The position numbers were made by a program, and so were the translations under genes. Positions 9,184 through 18,959 of a DNA stretch of 64,000 nucleotides are shown in pieces (the first letter of the stretch is position 1; every line of letters begins with the position of its first letter). This stretch comes from Heliobacterium chlorum (GTDB lineage: Bacteria; Bacillota; Desulfitobacteriia; Heliobacteriales; Heliobacteriaceae). The stretch is taken from positions 558,001 to 622,000 of the forward strand of contig NZ_JACVHF010000001.1 of assembly GCF_014502795.1 (NCBI RefSeq), read 5' to 3'. The notes beneath the pieces were generated by a model. It was not told the DNA's origin. It saw nothing but the letters and a program-made list of their open reading frames with translations, and ran no database searches.

Positions 9184-10179
9184 GTGAGTGACATTCTGTC
9201 CCAGGCAGAGATTGATGCTCTCTTGGCTGCCCTTGCCAGCGGTCAAGTAACGGCGGAAGATGTCAAAGACGATTTGGCTAGTAAAATTCGTGTTTATGAT
9301 TTTAAGCGACCGAACAAGTTTTCCAAAGACCAAATTCATACTCTCCAAGTTATCTATGAGAACTATTGTCGTAGTCTGACCACGTTTTTTGCGGCTCACC
9401 TGCGTACGTTGGTTCAAATATCAGTTCAGTCTCTAGACCAATTGACCTATGAGGAATTCATTCGCTCCATTCCGAACCCAACGATTGTAAACATTTTTAC
9501 CATGCATCCATTGAACGGCAATGGAATCATGGAGGTTCATCCGAATATCGCTTTCTCAGTTATCGACCGTCTTTTTGGGGGTCCTGGACAACCTCCAGAC
9601 AAAGTTCGAGGTCTTACCGAAATTGAACAATCAGTGTTTCAGCGAACAACACGGCGTATGTTGGACAGCTTTACCGAAGCTTGGGATAACATCGCGCAGG
9701 TAAAAGCGCGGTTAGAAATGATTGAAACCAACCCCCAGTTTATTCAGATCGTGGCTCCAACAGAAATGGTCGTTGTCATTACCTTGTCTTGCAAAATCGG
9801 TGAGGTTGAGGGAATGATCAACATCTGCCTTCCTTATATATTACTGGAACCGATTATCAGTAAACTCAGTGCTCATTTTTGGTTTTCCAATGCGTCAAAA
9901 GAACGAACAGCAGAACAACTGGCGGCTCTTCGCACCCGCCTGGAACGGGCTTTAATTCCGATCAGCGTTTTGCTGGGACGTACAACCCTGACTGTGAGCG
10001 AACTGCTCGATTTGCAAATGGGTGACGTTATTCAACTGGAAAACAAAGCTTCCTCCGAACTGGAAGTTCTCATCGGCCAACGGACAAAGTATTACGGACG
10101 TCCGGGAACCATGGGCTCCAAAGTGGGAATCCAAATCACCTCGACCTTCGACAAAGGAGTTGAGATAGATGATGAGTAG
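9184..10179 (+). CDS. fliM: Flagellar motor switch protein FliM
   Basis: FliM forms the C ring and receives CheY-P. The 331-residue product begins SDILSQAEIDALLAAL, the N-terminal EIDALL peptide that binds phosphorylated CheY. The CheC-like middle domain covers about residues 45-230 and the SpoA/FliN-like domain about residues 245-325. Start GTG has GGAGGTGAGGG upstream. The end overlaps the fliY start by eleven bases. Confidence 0.96.
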   Translation: MSDILSQAEIDALLAALASGQVTAEDVKDDLASKIRVYDFKRPNKFSKDQIHTLQVIYENYCRSLTTFFAAHLRTLVQISVQSLDQLTYEEFIRSIPNPTIVNIFTMHPLNGNGIMEVHPNIAFSVIDRLFGGPGQPPDKVRGLTEIEQSVFQRTTRRMLDSFTEAWDNIAQVKARLEMIETNPQFIQIVAPTEMVVVITLSCKIGEVEGMINICLPYILLEPIISKLSAHFWFSNASKERTAEQLAALRTRLERALIPISVLLGRTTLTVSELLDLQMGDVIQLENKASSELEVLIGQRTKYYGRPGTMGSKVGIQITSTFDKGVEIDDE

Positions 10180-11458
10180 CGGCGTCCTTTCCCAAGAGGA
10201 AATCGATGCACTGCTCAGAGGAGCAGATATCCCCAGTGAGCCAGAGGCGCCGCCACCTTCTTCGGAAGTCACTACAGACTTTAGTGATTTAGATAGAGAC
10301 GTGATTGGAGAAATCTCCAATATCTCTATGGGAACGGCAGCTACGACGCTATCCACATTACTAGGGAAAAAAGTGGACATAACCACTCCTCGGGTGACTG
10401 TGACTACTAAAGCAGCCATTCAGAAGGAATATCCTTCTCCCTTTGTGGTCGTGGATGTACATTATACACAAGGTTTGGAAGGAAATAACGTTTTGATCAT
10501 CAGAGAGTCGGACGTAGCTATCATCGTCGACTTGATGATGGGCGGCGATGGCATGGCGCCTCCGACTGAACTGAATGAAATCCACTTCAGTGCCATATCG
10601 GAAGCTATGAACCAGATGATGGGTTCTGCTTCCACATCGATGGCGACAATGCTATCGAAAAAGATCGATATCTCACCTCCATCGTTAAATACCATCGATT
10701 TAGCGAACGAAATGCTACCTCAGCCAGAAACAGATCCTATCGTAAAAGTCTCTTTTCGTATGGTCATTGAAGGGCTTATCGACAGCGAACTGATGCAAAT
10801 CTATCCCATTCCCTTTGCCAAGGCTTTAGTACAAGGATTGATGGGAGACATGAATGATTCTCCCTCTTCCAGCGCTCCGCCGCCGGCGGCGGCACCACCT
10901 CCGTCTTCTGCCTATGCTCCGCCGCCTCCGCCTCCGAGCCCCTCGGCTCCACCTCCAGCTCCGCCGATGCCTTCGTACCCGCCCAACGCCGAACCGATGG
11001 CTGCCGCAGCACCGCCTGGCTATGGAAGCCCGCCGCCGGGATACGGATATCCAACGCAGCCGCCGGCTTACTACGGACCTCCTCCGGGTATGTACCCACA
11101 ACAGCCCGTTAATTACGCCCAACCCCCGCAAACTCCGCCGGTGCCTGTAAATCCGGTTCAATTCGCCCCATTGCAACCTCAACGGGGCGGCAAAGACATG
11201 ACCAACCTTAACCTGATCATGGACGTTCCACTTCAGGTTACTGTTGAGCTAGGCAAATCTAAAAAAACGATTCGAGATATTTTAGACTTAGGGCCCGGTT
11301 CGGTCATCGAACTTGATAAACTCGCCGGGGAACCGGTAGACATACTGGTAAATGGTAAATTGGTTGCCAAGGGAGAAGTTGTGGTTATCGACGAAAACTT
11401 TGGTGTACGCATTACGGACATCGTTAGCCCCATCGAAAGATTAGGTAATTTACAATAA
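10169..11458 (+). CDS. fliY: Flagellar motor switch phosphatase FliY
   Basis: FliY joins a CheC-like CheY-P phosphatase to a FliN-type C-ring domain. The 429-residue product begins LSQEEIDALLRG (a CheY-binding peptide like that of FliM), then has both phosphatase signatures, EISNISMG and SEAMNQMMG (each E-x-x-N). A long proline/tyrosine-rich linker (about residues 230-330) joins this to the C-terminal SpoA domain NLIMDVPLQVTVELGKSKKT. No separate cheC is visible nearby, so this is probably the main CheY-P phosphatase. The linker is unusually long and repetitive. Confidence 0.93.
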   Translation: MMSSGVLSQEEIDALLRGADIPSEPEAPPPSSEVTTDFSDLDRDVIGEISNISMGTAATTLSTLLGKKVDITTPRVTVTTKAAIQKEYPSPFVVVDVHYTQGLEGNNVLIIRESDVAIIVDLMMGGDGMAPPTELNEIHFSAISEAMNQMMGSASTSMATMLSKKIDISPPSLNTIDLANEMLPQPETDPIVKVSFRMVIEGLIDSELMQIYPIPFAKALVQGLMGDMNDSPSSSAPPPAAAPPPSSAYAPPPPPPSPSAPPPAPPMPSYPPNAEPMAAAAPPGYGSPPPGYGYPTQPPAYYGPPPGMYPQQPVNYAQPPQTPPVPVNPVQFAPLQPQRGGKDMTNLNLIMDVPLQVTVELGKSKKTIRDILDLGPGSVIELDKLAGEPVDILVNGKLVAKGEVVVIDENFGVRITDIVSPIERLGNLQ

Positions 11459-11474
11459 ACGGAGGATGAGAGTA

Positions 11475-11837
11475 ATGTCAAACCGGATTTTAATTGTAGA
11501 CGACGCCGCTTTCATGCGCATGATGATCAAAGACATCTTGACAAAAAACGGGTTTCAAGTCGTCGGCGAAGCAGAAAACGGTGCTATCGCCGTGGAAAAA
11601 TGGAAAGAATTCCGTCCCGACTTGACGACGATGGATATCACTATGCCTGAGATGGACGGCATTAACGCAGTCCGCGCGATTCGGAGTGTAGACCCCGGCG
11701 CACGTATTATCATGTGCAGTGCCATGGGTCAACAAGCCATGGTTATTGACGCGATCCAAGCGGGAGCGAAAGACTTTATCGTAAAACCCTTTCAACCGGA
11801 TCGCGTTTTAGAAGCAGTGAGAAAAGCCTTAGGATAA
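11475..11837 (+). CDS. cheY: Chemotaxis response regulator CheY
   Basis: Single-domain receiver that carries the phosphoryl group from CheA to FliM/FliY. The 120-residue product has the acidic pair in ILIVDDAAFMRMM, the phospho-accepting Asp in TTMDITMPEMDG, the switch Ser in IIMCSAMGQ and the conserved Lys in FIVKPFQPDRV. ATG 11475 is preferred over ATG 11466 because GGAGG at 11461-11465 abuts the latter but is nine bases from the former. Location right after fliY matches Bacillus-type operons. Confidence 0.95.
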   Translation: MSNRILIVDDAAFMRMMIKDILTKNGFQVVGEAENGAIAVEKWKEFRPDLTTMDITMPEMDGINAVRAIRSVDPGARIIMCSAMGQQAMVIDAIQAGAKDFIVKPFQPDRVLEAVRKALG

Positions 11838-11889
11838 ACCCGGGTTGATGTTGCCCTGCTCCCCCCATACCCGGGAAGGGGAGGTGCTT

Positions 11890-12543
11890 ATGAACGTTTA
11901 TCGGCGTATTGGCCGCCGGATGCTCGGCGGCCTGGCGTTTTTTGGTCTACTTTTTGCATTACTGAGTACTCCTTACCTGGCACTGGCCGATGACGCCAAT
12001 AACGGCGATATTCAACATAAAGAGTACGGTCCCCAATCAGTCGCTGCGTCCGATAAGTCAGGCACAATGCCAGGGACAGGTGATTTACTCTTACGCCTAT
12101 TCCTCACATTGGTTGTACTTGGTGGGGTCGGCTGGGGAGTCGTCCGTTTTTGGAAGCGAAGCTTCCAGGTACCGAGCCGAGGAAATTGGCTTGCCGTATT
12201 AGACCAAGTCAGTCTCGGACCGAACAAAAATATCTATGTTACTGAAATTGCCGGCAAGGTTTTTGTCATCGGTGCTACAGACCATGCGATTCAACCGATC
12301 ATGGAAATTACCGACGAAAATATGATTGATTCAATACGTCAATCCCAGACGGAAGCACAACAAAAATCACTCCTCGAAGAGGTACTCGGTTTAATCAAGA
12401 AGACGACGGGGAAAGAACGTTCCGAAGCCTCAGAACAATCTTTTCATCTCGAAATGATGCAACAGATTGATAAATTGAATAGGCTGCGACGAGAGCAATT
12501 TCCAAATCAAGACGGAAACAGGGAAGGGGAGAACCGCTTGTGA
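11890..12543 (+). CDS. fliO: Flagellar biosynthetic protein FliO
   Basis: FliO helps assemble the FliP ring of the export gate. The 217-residue product has an N-terminal signal-like segment (about residues 10-33, ending ALADD), a second membrane helix (about residues 62-82, LLLRLFLTLVVLGGVGWGVV), and the FliO domain with SLGPNKNIYVTEIAGKVFVI. The start is taken as ATG 11890 with GGGGAGGTG upstream, not the longer open frame. The stop overlaps the GTG of fliP. Confidence 0.85.
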   Translation: MNVYRRIGRRMLGGLAFFGLLFALLSTPYLALADDANNGDIQHKEYGPQSVAASDKSGTMPGTGDLLLRLFLTLVVLGGVGWGVVRFWKRSFQVPSRGNWLAVLDQVSLGPNKNIYVTEIAGKVFVIGATDHAIQPIMEITDENMIDSIRQSQTEAQQKSLLEEVLGLIKKTTGKERSEASEQSFHLEMMQQIDKLNRLRREQFPNQDGNREGENRL

Positions 12544-13313
12544 AGTCCTCGAAGCGCCGAGGCTTCATCATATTGACGGCTATCCTGTTACTGATATGCT
12601 GGACAGGCGTCGTTTCAGAAGCAGTCGCTGCTCCCATCCCTATCCCCACAGTGAGCATCGGGGTGGATTCGACGAATAATCCTACGGAAATGTCTAAGAG
12701 CTTGCAAGTATTGTTTCTGCTCACCGTGCTGTCCCTGGCGCCGTCGATTCTGGTCATGATGACCAGCTTTACTCGGATTCTAGTCGTTTTGCATTTTACT
12801 CGAACAGCCTTGTCTCTGCAAACGATGCCGCCGAACCAAATACTGATTGGTTTGTCCTTATTCTTAACCTTTTTTATCATGGCTCCGACCTGGGGCAACA
12901 TCAATGATCAAGCGCTTCAACCTTATTTAAATGGTCAGATCTCCCAAGAGCAAGCCTTGGATAAGGGCCTATATCCCTTGCGAGAGTTTATGCTGAAACA
13001 AACTCGGGAAAAAGATTTAGCACTCTTTGTCAATATGTCGAATGTAGAACAACCGAAGACTTATGGCGATATCCCTACGCGAGCCATTATCCCTGCTTTT
13101 ATTCTCAGTGAATTAAAAACGGCCTTTCAAATTGGTGCTGTGATATACTTGCCGTTCATCGTCATAGATATGATCGTCGGTTCCGTCCTCATGTCGATGG
13201 GTATGATGATGCTGCCGCCTATGATGATCTCGCTTCCCTTCAAAATCCTTCTTTTTGTGCTGGTGGATGGTTGGTATCTCATCGTGAAATCACTGATCCT
13301 GAGCTACCAGTAA
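12540..13313 (+). CDS. fliP: Flagellar export gate protein FliP
   Basis: FliP forms the core pore of the export gate with FliQ and FliR. The 257-residue product has a cleavable signal-like N terminus, the signature around MMTSFTRILVVLHFTR, and the C-terminal segment SVLMSMGMMMLPPMMISLPF. Start GTG overlaps the end of fliO by four bases. Family length is about 245-260, so it is complete. Confidence 0.96.
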   Translation: MKSSKRRGFIILTAILLLICWTGVVSEAVAAPIPIPTVSIGVDSTNNPTEMSKSLQVLFLLTVLSLAPSILVMMTSFTRILVVLHFTRTALSLQTMPPNQILIGLSLFLTFFIMAPTWGNINDQALQPYLNGQISQEQALDKGLYPLREFMLKQTREKDLALFVNMSNVEQPKTYGDIPTRAIIPAFILSELKTAFQIGAVIYLPFIVIDMIVGSVLMSMGMMMLPPMMISLPFKILLFVLVDGWYLIVKSLILSYQ

Positions 13314-13332
13314 AAGAAGAGGGGGCTTTACG

Positions 13333-13608
13333 GTGACTCCTGAACTGATCATTCAACTTGGACGAGATGCCTTGGTAGCCGTTTTACTGATATCAGCACC
13401 ACTTCTTGGAGCCAGTTTATTGATTGGCTTGATCATCAGTGTTTTTCAGGCAACCACCCAAATTCAAGAAGCTACATTGACATTTGTACCGAAGATCATT
13501 GCCGTTTTGCTGGTTATCATGATCTTCGGTCCTTGGATGTTACAAGAGTTGATGCGTTACACAGACCAATTATTAGGCTCTTTGAATCAATACACCTTCA
13601 TCCGATAA
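13333..13608 (+). CDS. fliQ: Flagellar export gate protein FliQ
   Basis: Small two-helix membrane protein that packs around the FliP/FliR core. The 91-residue product shows the family signature ALLVAVLLISAP-like block and IGLIISVFQATTQIQEATLT. Start GTG with GAAGAGGGGG upstream; it lies between fliP and fliR in the usual order. Confidence 0.96.
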   Translation: MTPELIIQLGRDALVAVLLISAPLLGASLLIGLIISVFQATTQIQEATLTFVPKIIAVLLVIMIFGPWMLQELMRYTDQLLGSLNQYTFIR

Positions 13609-13641
13609 AATTATGAAACCCCTATAGAGAGGAAAAGAACG

Positions 13642-14442
13642 GTGGAAGCCATCATCAATAGTTGGTTAAATCAGCTCGATCTGTTGTTGCTGATGATGAG
13701 TCGTGTTGCCGGTATTTTCGTCTTGGCACCAATATTCAACTTTCCCGGTATAAGTACAACCGTCAAGATCGGCTTTTCTTTTCTTCTCTCTTTGATCGTA
13801 ATGTTAACTCTTCCAACGAGCTCTTTATTTGTTCCTCCTACAGATTTAGTCAGTTATGTGCTGATTTTGCTTCAGGAGATCGTCATCGGTCTTTCCATCG
13901 GTTTTATTCTTCAACTCGTTTATGCGGCCATATTGACCGCCGGACAGATCATCGACCTTCAGCTTGGTTTTGGTATTGTCAATATTATGGACCCCATGTG
14001 GGGGACGCAAGTCCCGATGACAGGTACATTCCTACAAATCCTGGCCTTATTGCTTTTCGTCACCTATGATGGCCATCTTTTACTGGTAAAAACCTTGATG
14101 GACAGTTTTCACATGATCCCAGTCGGAGGAACTGCTTTGACGCTGGCCCATTCAGGTCAACTTGCAGATTTTATGACTCGATTAGTTTGCAGTGTCTTGT
14201 TGACCGGTGTTCAATTAGCCATGCCGATCATCGGTGTTATCTTAATTAATGACATCGCTATGGGAATCGTCTCTCGCACGGTACCGCAGATGAACCTCTT
14301 TGTCGTCGGCGTCCCGGTGAAAATTCTCGTCGGCATCGCGTTTCTGTGGATTATCCTCCCTTTCTATGTGGAAGGCCTAAACCGTCTTTATGAGATCAGT
14401 TTTTCCAACGTCCACGATTTTCTTAGACTCCTTAGCCCCTAA
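13642..14442 (+). CDS. fliR: Flagellar export gate protein FliR
   Basis: FliR closes the FliP/Q/R gate spiral. The 266-residue product is very hydrophobic, with about six membrane segments, and contains the conserved MSRVAGIFVLAPIFN, IVIGLSIGFILQLVYAAI and GQIIDLQLGFGIVNIMDP blocks. Start GTG follows GAGAGGAAAAG. Ends fourteen bases before flhB. Confidence 0.95.
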   Translation: MEAIINSWLNQLDLLLLMMSRVAGIFVLAPIFNFPGISTTVKIGFSFLLSLIVMLTLPTSSLFVPPTDLVSYVLILLQEIVIGLSIGFILQLVYAAILTAGQIIDLQLGFGIVNIMDPMWGTQVPMTGTFLQILALLLFVTYDGHLLLVKTLMDSFHMIPVGGTALTLAHSGQLADFMTRLVCSVLLTGVQLAMPIIGVILINDIAMGIVSRTVPQMNLFVVGVPVKILVGIAFLWIILPFYVEGLNRLYEISFSNVHDFLRLLSP

Positions 14443-14456
14443 GGCTGAAAAAAGGA

Positions 14457-15545
14457 ATGACGCCGGTGCTGAAATGGGATCTGCAATGGTTCTCTGGAGA
14501 AAAGTCAGAAAAACCGACGGCAAAACGTCGCGCTGATGCGCGGAAGAAAGGTCAAGTCGCTAGAAGCACCGAGTTAAACACTGCTTTTTCTTTATTATTT
14601 TCATTTTTGGCACTGAAGTATTTTGGTATTCAAACCATCGATGGTTTCGAGCGGATAATGATGTACTATTTAAGTACATTTTCACAGGAAAATATAAGTC
14701 CCGTGACGGTCATGTCAACCGGACTCGATGTTGCCTTTCGGGCTTTACTACTGGTAGCACCCTTTTTGCTGGTGGCGTTAACCGCCGGTATCTTGGCCAG
14801 TTACCTGCAAGTGGGCTTTTTGTTTTCTTTTGAAGGCATAAAGATGAACTGGAGCAAGTTAAACCCACTAAATGGACTTCAACGGATGTTTTCAAAACAA
14901 TCGCTTGTGGAACTAATTAAGTCTTTATTAAAAGTGACGATCATAAGCTATGTTGCTTACACAGCGATCGATAAACACCTCTATGTTTTTCCTACGTTAC
15001 TTGGAGCCGATGTTAATACGGCGGTAGCTGCCGTTTCTGAAATTGCCTACGATGTGGGATTGCGAGTCGCTCTGTTGCTGCTTATCGTCGCCGGGCTAGA
15101 TTACTGGTTTCAGTGGTACAGCCATGAAGATTCATTAAAAATGTCCAAACAAGAAGTTAAAGATGAGCACAAACAGTCTGAAGGGGATCCTTTAATCAAA
15201 GGCAAAATCAGGCAACGCATGCGGGAAGCGGCAATGCGTAGGATGATGCAGGAATTGCCTAAGGCAGATGTCGTCATTACGAACCCGACCCACTTTGCCG
15301 TTGCCTTAAAATACGAAGGCGCTTTGATGACTGCTCCGGTCGTGATTGCCAAAGGGCAAGATTACGTAGCATTAAAAATCAAAGAGATCGCTCAATCTCA
15401 TGGGATTCCTACTGTGGAAGATAGACCTTTGGCACAGGCCTTATACCGGACAGTAGAGATTGGTCAAGCAATTCCTGCAGAACTGTTTCAGGCCGTTGCA
15501 GAAGTCTTTGCCTTCGTCTACCGACTTAAGAAAAAGAAAGCTTAA
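14457..15545 (+). CDS. flhB: Flagellar export switch protein FlhB
   Basis: FlhB switches export specificity from hook to filament after autocleavage. The 362-residue product has the N-terminal GEKSEKPTAKRRADARKKGQ, four membrane segments, the cytoplasmic linker LKMSKQEVKDEHKQSEGDP, and the autocleavage motif NPTH in DVVITNPTHFAVALKYE. The standard length and intact NPTH site indicate a working switch partner for FliK upstream. Confidence 0.97.
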   Translation: MTPVLKWDLQWFSGEKSEKPTAKRRADARKKGQVARSTELNTAFSLLFSFLALKYFGIQTIDGFERIMMYYLSTFSQENISPVTVMSTGLDVAFRALLLVAPFLLVALTAGILASYLQVGFLFSFEGIKMNWSKLNPLNGLQRMFSKQSLVELIKSLLKVTIISYVAYTAIDKHLYVFPTLLGADVNTAVAAVSEIAYDVGLRVALLLLIVAGLDYWFQWYSHEDSLKMSKQEVKDEHKQSEGDPLIKGKIRQRMREAAMRRMMQELPKADVVITNPTHFAVALKYEGALMTAPVVIAKGQDYVALKIKEIAQSHGIPTVEDRPLAQALYRTVEIGQAIPAELFQAVAEVFAFVYRLKKKKA

Positions 15546-15587
15546 TTCAAATAAGAGAGACTATTTTCTCGGAAAGGATGTGTCATC

Positions 15588-17648
15588 ATGGCTGGACCAC
15601 AGTCTCAAGCAAAATCGAATAACCTCGCAGGCATCGGTGTAGCCATTGCAGTGTTGGCCACTGTGGTCATGATGATCGTCCCCTTAAAGCCTGTCTTTTT
15701 GGATATGCTTTTGATATTTAACATCTCCATCGCCATATTGATATTGCTCGCGACAATGTTCATTGAGGGCGCCTTGGAAATCTCCGTTTTTCCGACGCTG
15801 CTGTTGATCACTACACTATTTCGTTTGGCCTTAAACGTTTCGTCGACGCGATTAGTGCTGCTGGACGGATATGCGGGACAAGTGATTGAGAAGTTTGGAA
15901 CGTTTGTGCTCGGTGGGAGTCCTGTTGTCGGTTTTATTGTGTTTTTAATATTGGTGATCATCCAGTTTATTGTGATTACCAAAGGCGCCGAACGTGTCGC
16001 CGAAGTGGCCGCCCGGTTTACTTTGGATGCCATGCCCGGTAAGCAAATGGCAATCGATGCGGACTTAAACTCCGGGTTGATCAATGAAAGTGAAGCTAAA
16101 AAGCGCCGAAAAGACATCCAGCGTGAAGCAGACTTTTACGGTGCGATGGATGGTGCTGTCAAGTTTGTCAAAGGCGATGCGATCGCCGGCATCATCATCT
16201 TGTTTGTCAATATTTTCGGCGGATTCTTCATCGGTCTTTTGCAGAAGAACTTATCCATGACCCAAGCAGCGATGAAATATACGATTTTAACAGTTGGCGA
16301 TGGGTTGGTCACGCAAATTCCCGCCTTACTCATCTCAACGGCTACAGGCGTCATTGTCACCCGAGCTGCTTCGGAAGCCAACTTAGGGCAAGATCTATTG
16401 TCCCAGCTATTTGGCTATCCCCGTACCCTCTATATTGCCTCCGGTGTATTGGTGGTACTCGGCATCATCGGACTGCCGCCGATCCCTTTGTTGACGATGG
16501 CAGCCGTACTTGGCTTTATCGGATACCGTATGGATAGAACCAATAAAGAAACTGCCATTGCCGAAATTGAAAAAGCCCAGGAACAAGAGATCGAAGAGAT
16601 TAAAAAACCAGAAAACGTCGTATCCTTGCTCAATGTGGATCCTCTGGAATTGGAAATGGGTTACGCACTAATACCTCTGGTCGATGTTCAACAAGGCGGC
16701 GATCTTCTCGACCGCGTCATCATGATTCGTCGGCAATGTGCTTTGGAATTGGGTTTGGTCGTTCCCCCGATCCGGCTGCGTGACAATATGCAGTTAAAAC
16801 CGAACGCCTACACCATCAAAATCAAAGGTGTAGAAGTGACTAACGGGGAAATCATGATCGATCACTATATGGCCATGGCACCGGGAGTTGATGACGGCGT
16901 AATACCGGGCATCGATACAAGAGAACCTGCCTTTGGATTGCCGGCGAAGTGGATTACACCCCAACTGAGAGATCAAGCAGAACTGGCCGGTTACACTGTC
17001 GTAGATCCGCCGAGCGTGGTAGCAACACACTTGACAGAAGTGATTAAAACCCACGCCTATGAAATACTGGGTCGTCAAGATGTTCAAGGGCTTCTCGATC
17101 ATGTCAAGCAAACTCACCCGGCCGTTGTTTCTGAACTCATACCCGATCTGTTATCTTTAGGTGATTTACAAAAAGTCCTCGCCGGATTGCTAAAAGAACG
17201 TGTGCCTATTCGAGATTTGGTTACGATTATGGAGACCCTGGCTGACCATGCCCGGTTGACCAAGGACACAGATGTTTTAATTGAATATGCCCGCCAAGCC
17301 TTGTCTCGACAAATCGTGAAATCTTACCTTCTGCCGGGAACGAATCAATTGCCGGTCATCTCGTTGGATCCCGCTTTAGAGAATAATATTCGAGAGTCGA
17401 TTCAACAAACGGAACACGGCACCTATCTAGCGATGGATCCGATGGAAGCCCAAAAAGTGATCTCCGCTTTGGTAAAAGAAGTAGAACGGGTTTCACAAAT
17501 GGGATATCAACCGGTCATCTTATGTGCACCGATCGTACGGTTGTATTTCAAGCGATTAACCGAAAGGGCTGTACCTCAATTGGTTGTTCTATCCTATAAT
17601 GAAATCGGAACTCAACTTGAGGTTCAAACGATAGGGATGGTGAGATAA
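15588..17648 (+). CDS. flhA: Flagellar export protein FlhA
   Basis: FlhA is the large export-gate subunit that docks chaperone-substrate complexes. The 686-residue product has the usual eight membrane segments in its first half, with the conserved RLALNVSSTRLVLL and AGIIILFVNIFGGFFIG. The cytoplasmic half has the substrate-docking region and ends IGTQLEVQTIGMVR. Start ATG with GGAAAGGATG upstream. Full length for the family. Confidence 0.97.
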   Translation: MAGPQSQAKSNNLAGIGVAIAVLATVVMMIVPLKPVFLDMLLIFNISIAILILLATMFIEGALEISVFPTLLLITTLFRLALNVSSTRLVLLDGYAGQVIEKFGTFVLGGSPVVGFIVFLILVIIQFIVITKGAERVAEVAARFTLDAMPGKQMAIDADLNSGLINESEAKKRRKDIQREADFYGAMDGAVKFVKGDAIAGIIILFVNIFGGFFIGLLQKNLSMTQAAMKYTILTVGDGLVTQIPALLISTATGVIVTRAASEANLGQDLLSQLFGYPRTLYIASGVLVVLGIIGLPPIPLLTMAAVLGFIGYRMDRTNKETAIAEIEKAQEQEIEEIKKPENVVSLLNVDPLELEMGYALIPLVDVQQGGDLLDRVIMIRRQCALELGLVVPPIRLRDNMQLKPNAYTIKIKGVEVTNGEIMIDHYMAMAPGVDDGVIPGIDTREPAFGLPAKWITPQLRDQAELAGYTVVDPPSVVATHLTEVIKTHAYEILGRQDVQGLLDHVKQTHPAVVSELIPDLLSLGDLQKVLAGLLKERVPIRDLVTIMETLADHARLTKDTDVLIEYARQALSRQIVKSYLLPGTNQLPVISLDPALENNIRESIQQTEHGTYLAMDPMEAQKVISALVKEVERVSQMGYQPVILCAPIVRLYFKRLTERAVPQLVVLSYNEIGTQLEVQTIGMVR

Positions 17649-17651
17649 ACT

Positions 17652-18959
17652 TTGCGGGTCAAACGTTTTGTCGCTTCAACCGTGCAAGAAGCCATGAACA
17701 AGATGAAAGCCGAGATGGGAAAAGACGCAATTATCCTCCACACCCGAAAAATAAAAGAAGGTGGTTTCTTCGGCTTTTTTGCTAGGGAAATGGTGGAAAT
17801 CACGGGTGCAGTGGAAGATACCTTGGTTCTGCCGAAAGACCAAGGCAAAGAGAAATCGATCTCACTGCCAAAAACAAAGAAAGTTGATCCGGCTCCAAGT
17901 AGCGGTGAGAAATTCGATATTCGACTTGACCAGCCCGTATCGATTGACAAGCAACTTTTTGGGAACGGGAATGCGAACCTGCAAGAGCCGCCTCGGATCG
18001 CCGAAAACGTACCTCCCCCTGTGTCGGAGAAGCCATTAACATCAACCGTAAGTACGCACGTTAGTTCTCCCACAAACAGCGGCATTGGTGAAGAACTGAA
18101 TCAAATGAAAACGCTAATGGGGCAGATCTTAGGGCGTCTTCAAGAAGTGGATGCCAATCTACCTTATGAGTTGATTGTCGCTTATAAGCGGTTGATAGAC
18201 AATGATGTCGATGAAAGCGTCGCACGAAAAATCGTCGAAGATGTATATGATGAGCATAAAGGGCGAACCGATTGGAACCCTGCTGTCGTCAAAGATTTAG
18301 TCCTTCTAGAGATCCAAGAGATGGTAGGAACGCCTCAGTCTGTTATGATATCTGACGACAATCAAGGGCCTGAAGTATTCCTTATGGTGGGACCTACCGG
18401 TGTGGGCAAAACGACAACCATCGCCAAATTAGCGGCTACATTTTCTATTGTCAACCGCCGTAAAGTGGGCTTGATTACGGCTGATACCTATCGAATCGCC
18501 GCTGTCGAGCAACTAAAAACCTTTGGCGATATCATCGGCGTACCGGTGGAAGTGGTCTTTACCCCGCCGGCCTTACGAGAAGCGATTGAACGAAACCGTG
18601 ACAAGGACCTCCTGCTTGTCGATACGGCCGGTAGAAGTTATAAAAATGAACTTCAATTAGAAGAGCTTTCTGCCTTTGTAGAAGCGAGCCAGCCAAGCAG
18701 AATTATCCTTGTGCTCTCGGCAACCACCAAGTATAAGGACCTGATTCGAATCGTCGATTCCTTCTCTAAGTTTGAAATTAACCGGTTTTTGCTCACAAAG
18801 CTCGATGAAACTAATCAATATGGTTCGATTTTAAATGTAATTTATGCCACCGGAACACCTCTTTCATATATCACCACAGGTCAGAATGTGCCAGATGATA
18901 TTGAAATTGCCAATCCAGAGAAGTTAGCCAATCTGATCTACGGAGAGACAAGCTTATGA
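17652..18959 (+). CDS. flhF: Flagellar SRP-like GTPase FlhF
   Basis: FlhF is an SRP-type GTPase that sets flagellum position and number. The 435-residue product has an N-terminal B domain (RVKRFVASTVQEAMNKMKAE), a disordered stretch rich in P and S, and the NG domain: GPTGVGKTTTIAKLA, TADTYRIAAVEQLKTFG, VDTAGRS and TKLDETNQYGS. The start is TTG, three bases after flhA. The end overlaps flhG by four bases. Confidence 0.96.
   Translation: MRVKRFVASTVQEAMNKMKAEMGKDAIILHTRKIKEGGFFGFFAREMVEITGAVEDTLVLPKDQGKEKSISLPKTKKVDPAPSSGEKFDIRLDQPVSIDKQLFGNGNANLQEPPRIAENVPPPVSEKPLTSTVSTHVSSPTNSGIGEELNQMKTLMGQILGRLQEVDANLPYELIVAYKRLIDNDVDESVARKIVEDVYDEHKGRTDWNPAVVKDLVLLEIQEMVGTPQSVMISDDNQGPEVFLMVGPTGVGKTTTIAKLAATFSIVNRRKVGLITADTYRIAAVEQLKTFGDIIGVPVEVVFTPPALREAIERNRDKDLLLVDTAGRSYKNELQLEELSAFVEASQPSRIILVLSATTKYKDLIRIVDSFSKFEINRFLLTKLDETNQYGSILNVIYATGTPLSYITTGQNVPDDIEIANPEKLANLIYGETSL

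Noticed and set aside
10776-11182. Several long open frames on both strands over the FliY linker
   Set aside because: They are by-products of the proline-codon repeats of fliY, which is clearly the real gene; their products are arginine/serine-rich nonsense.
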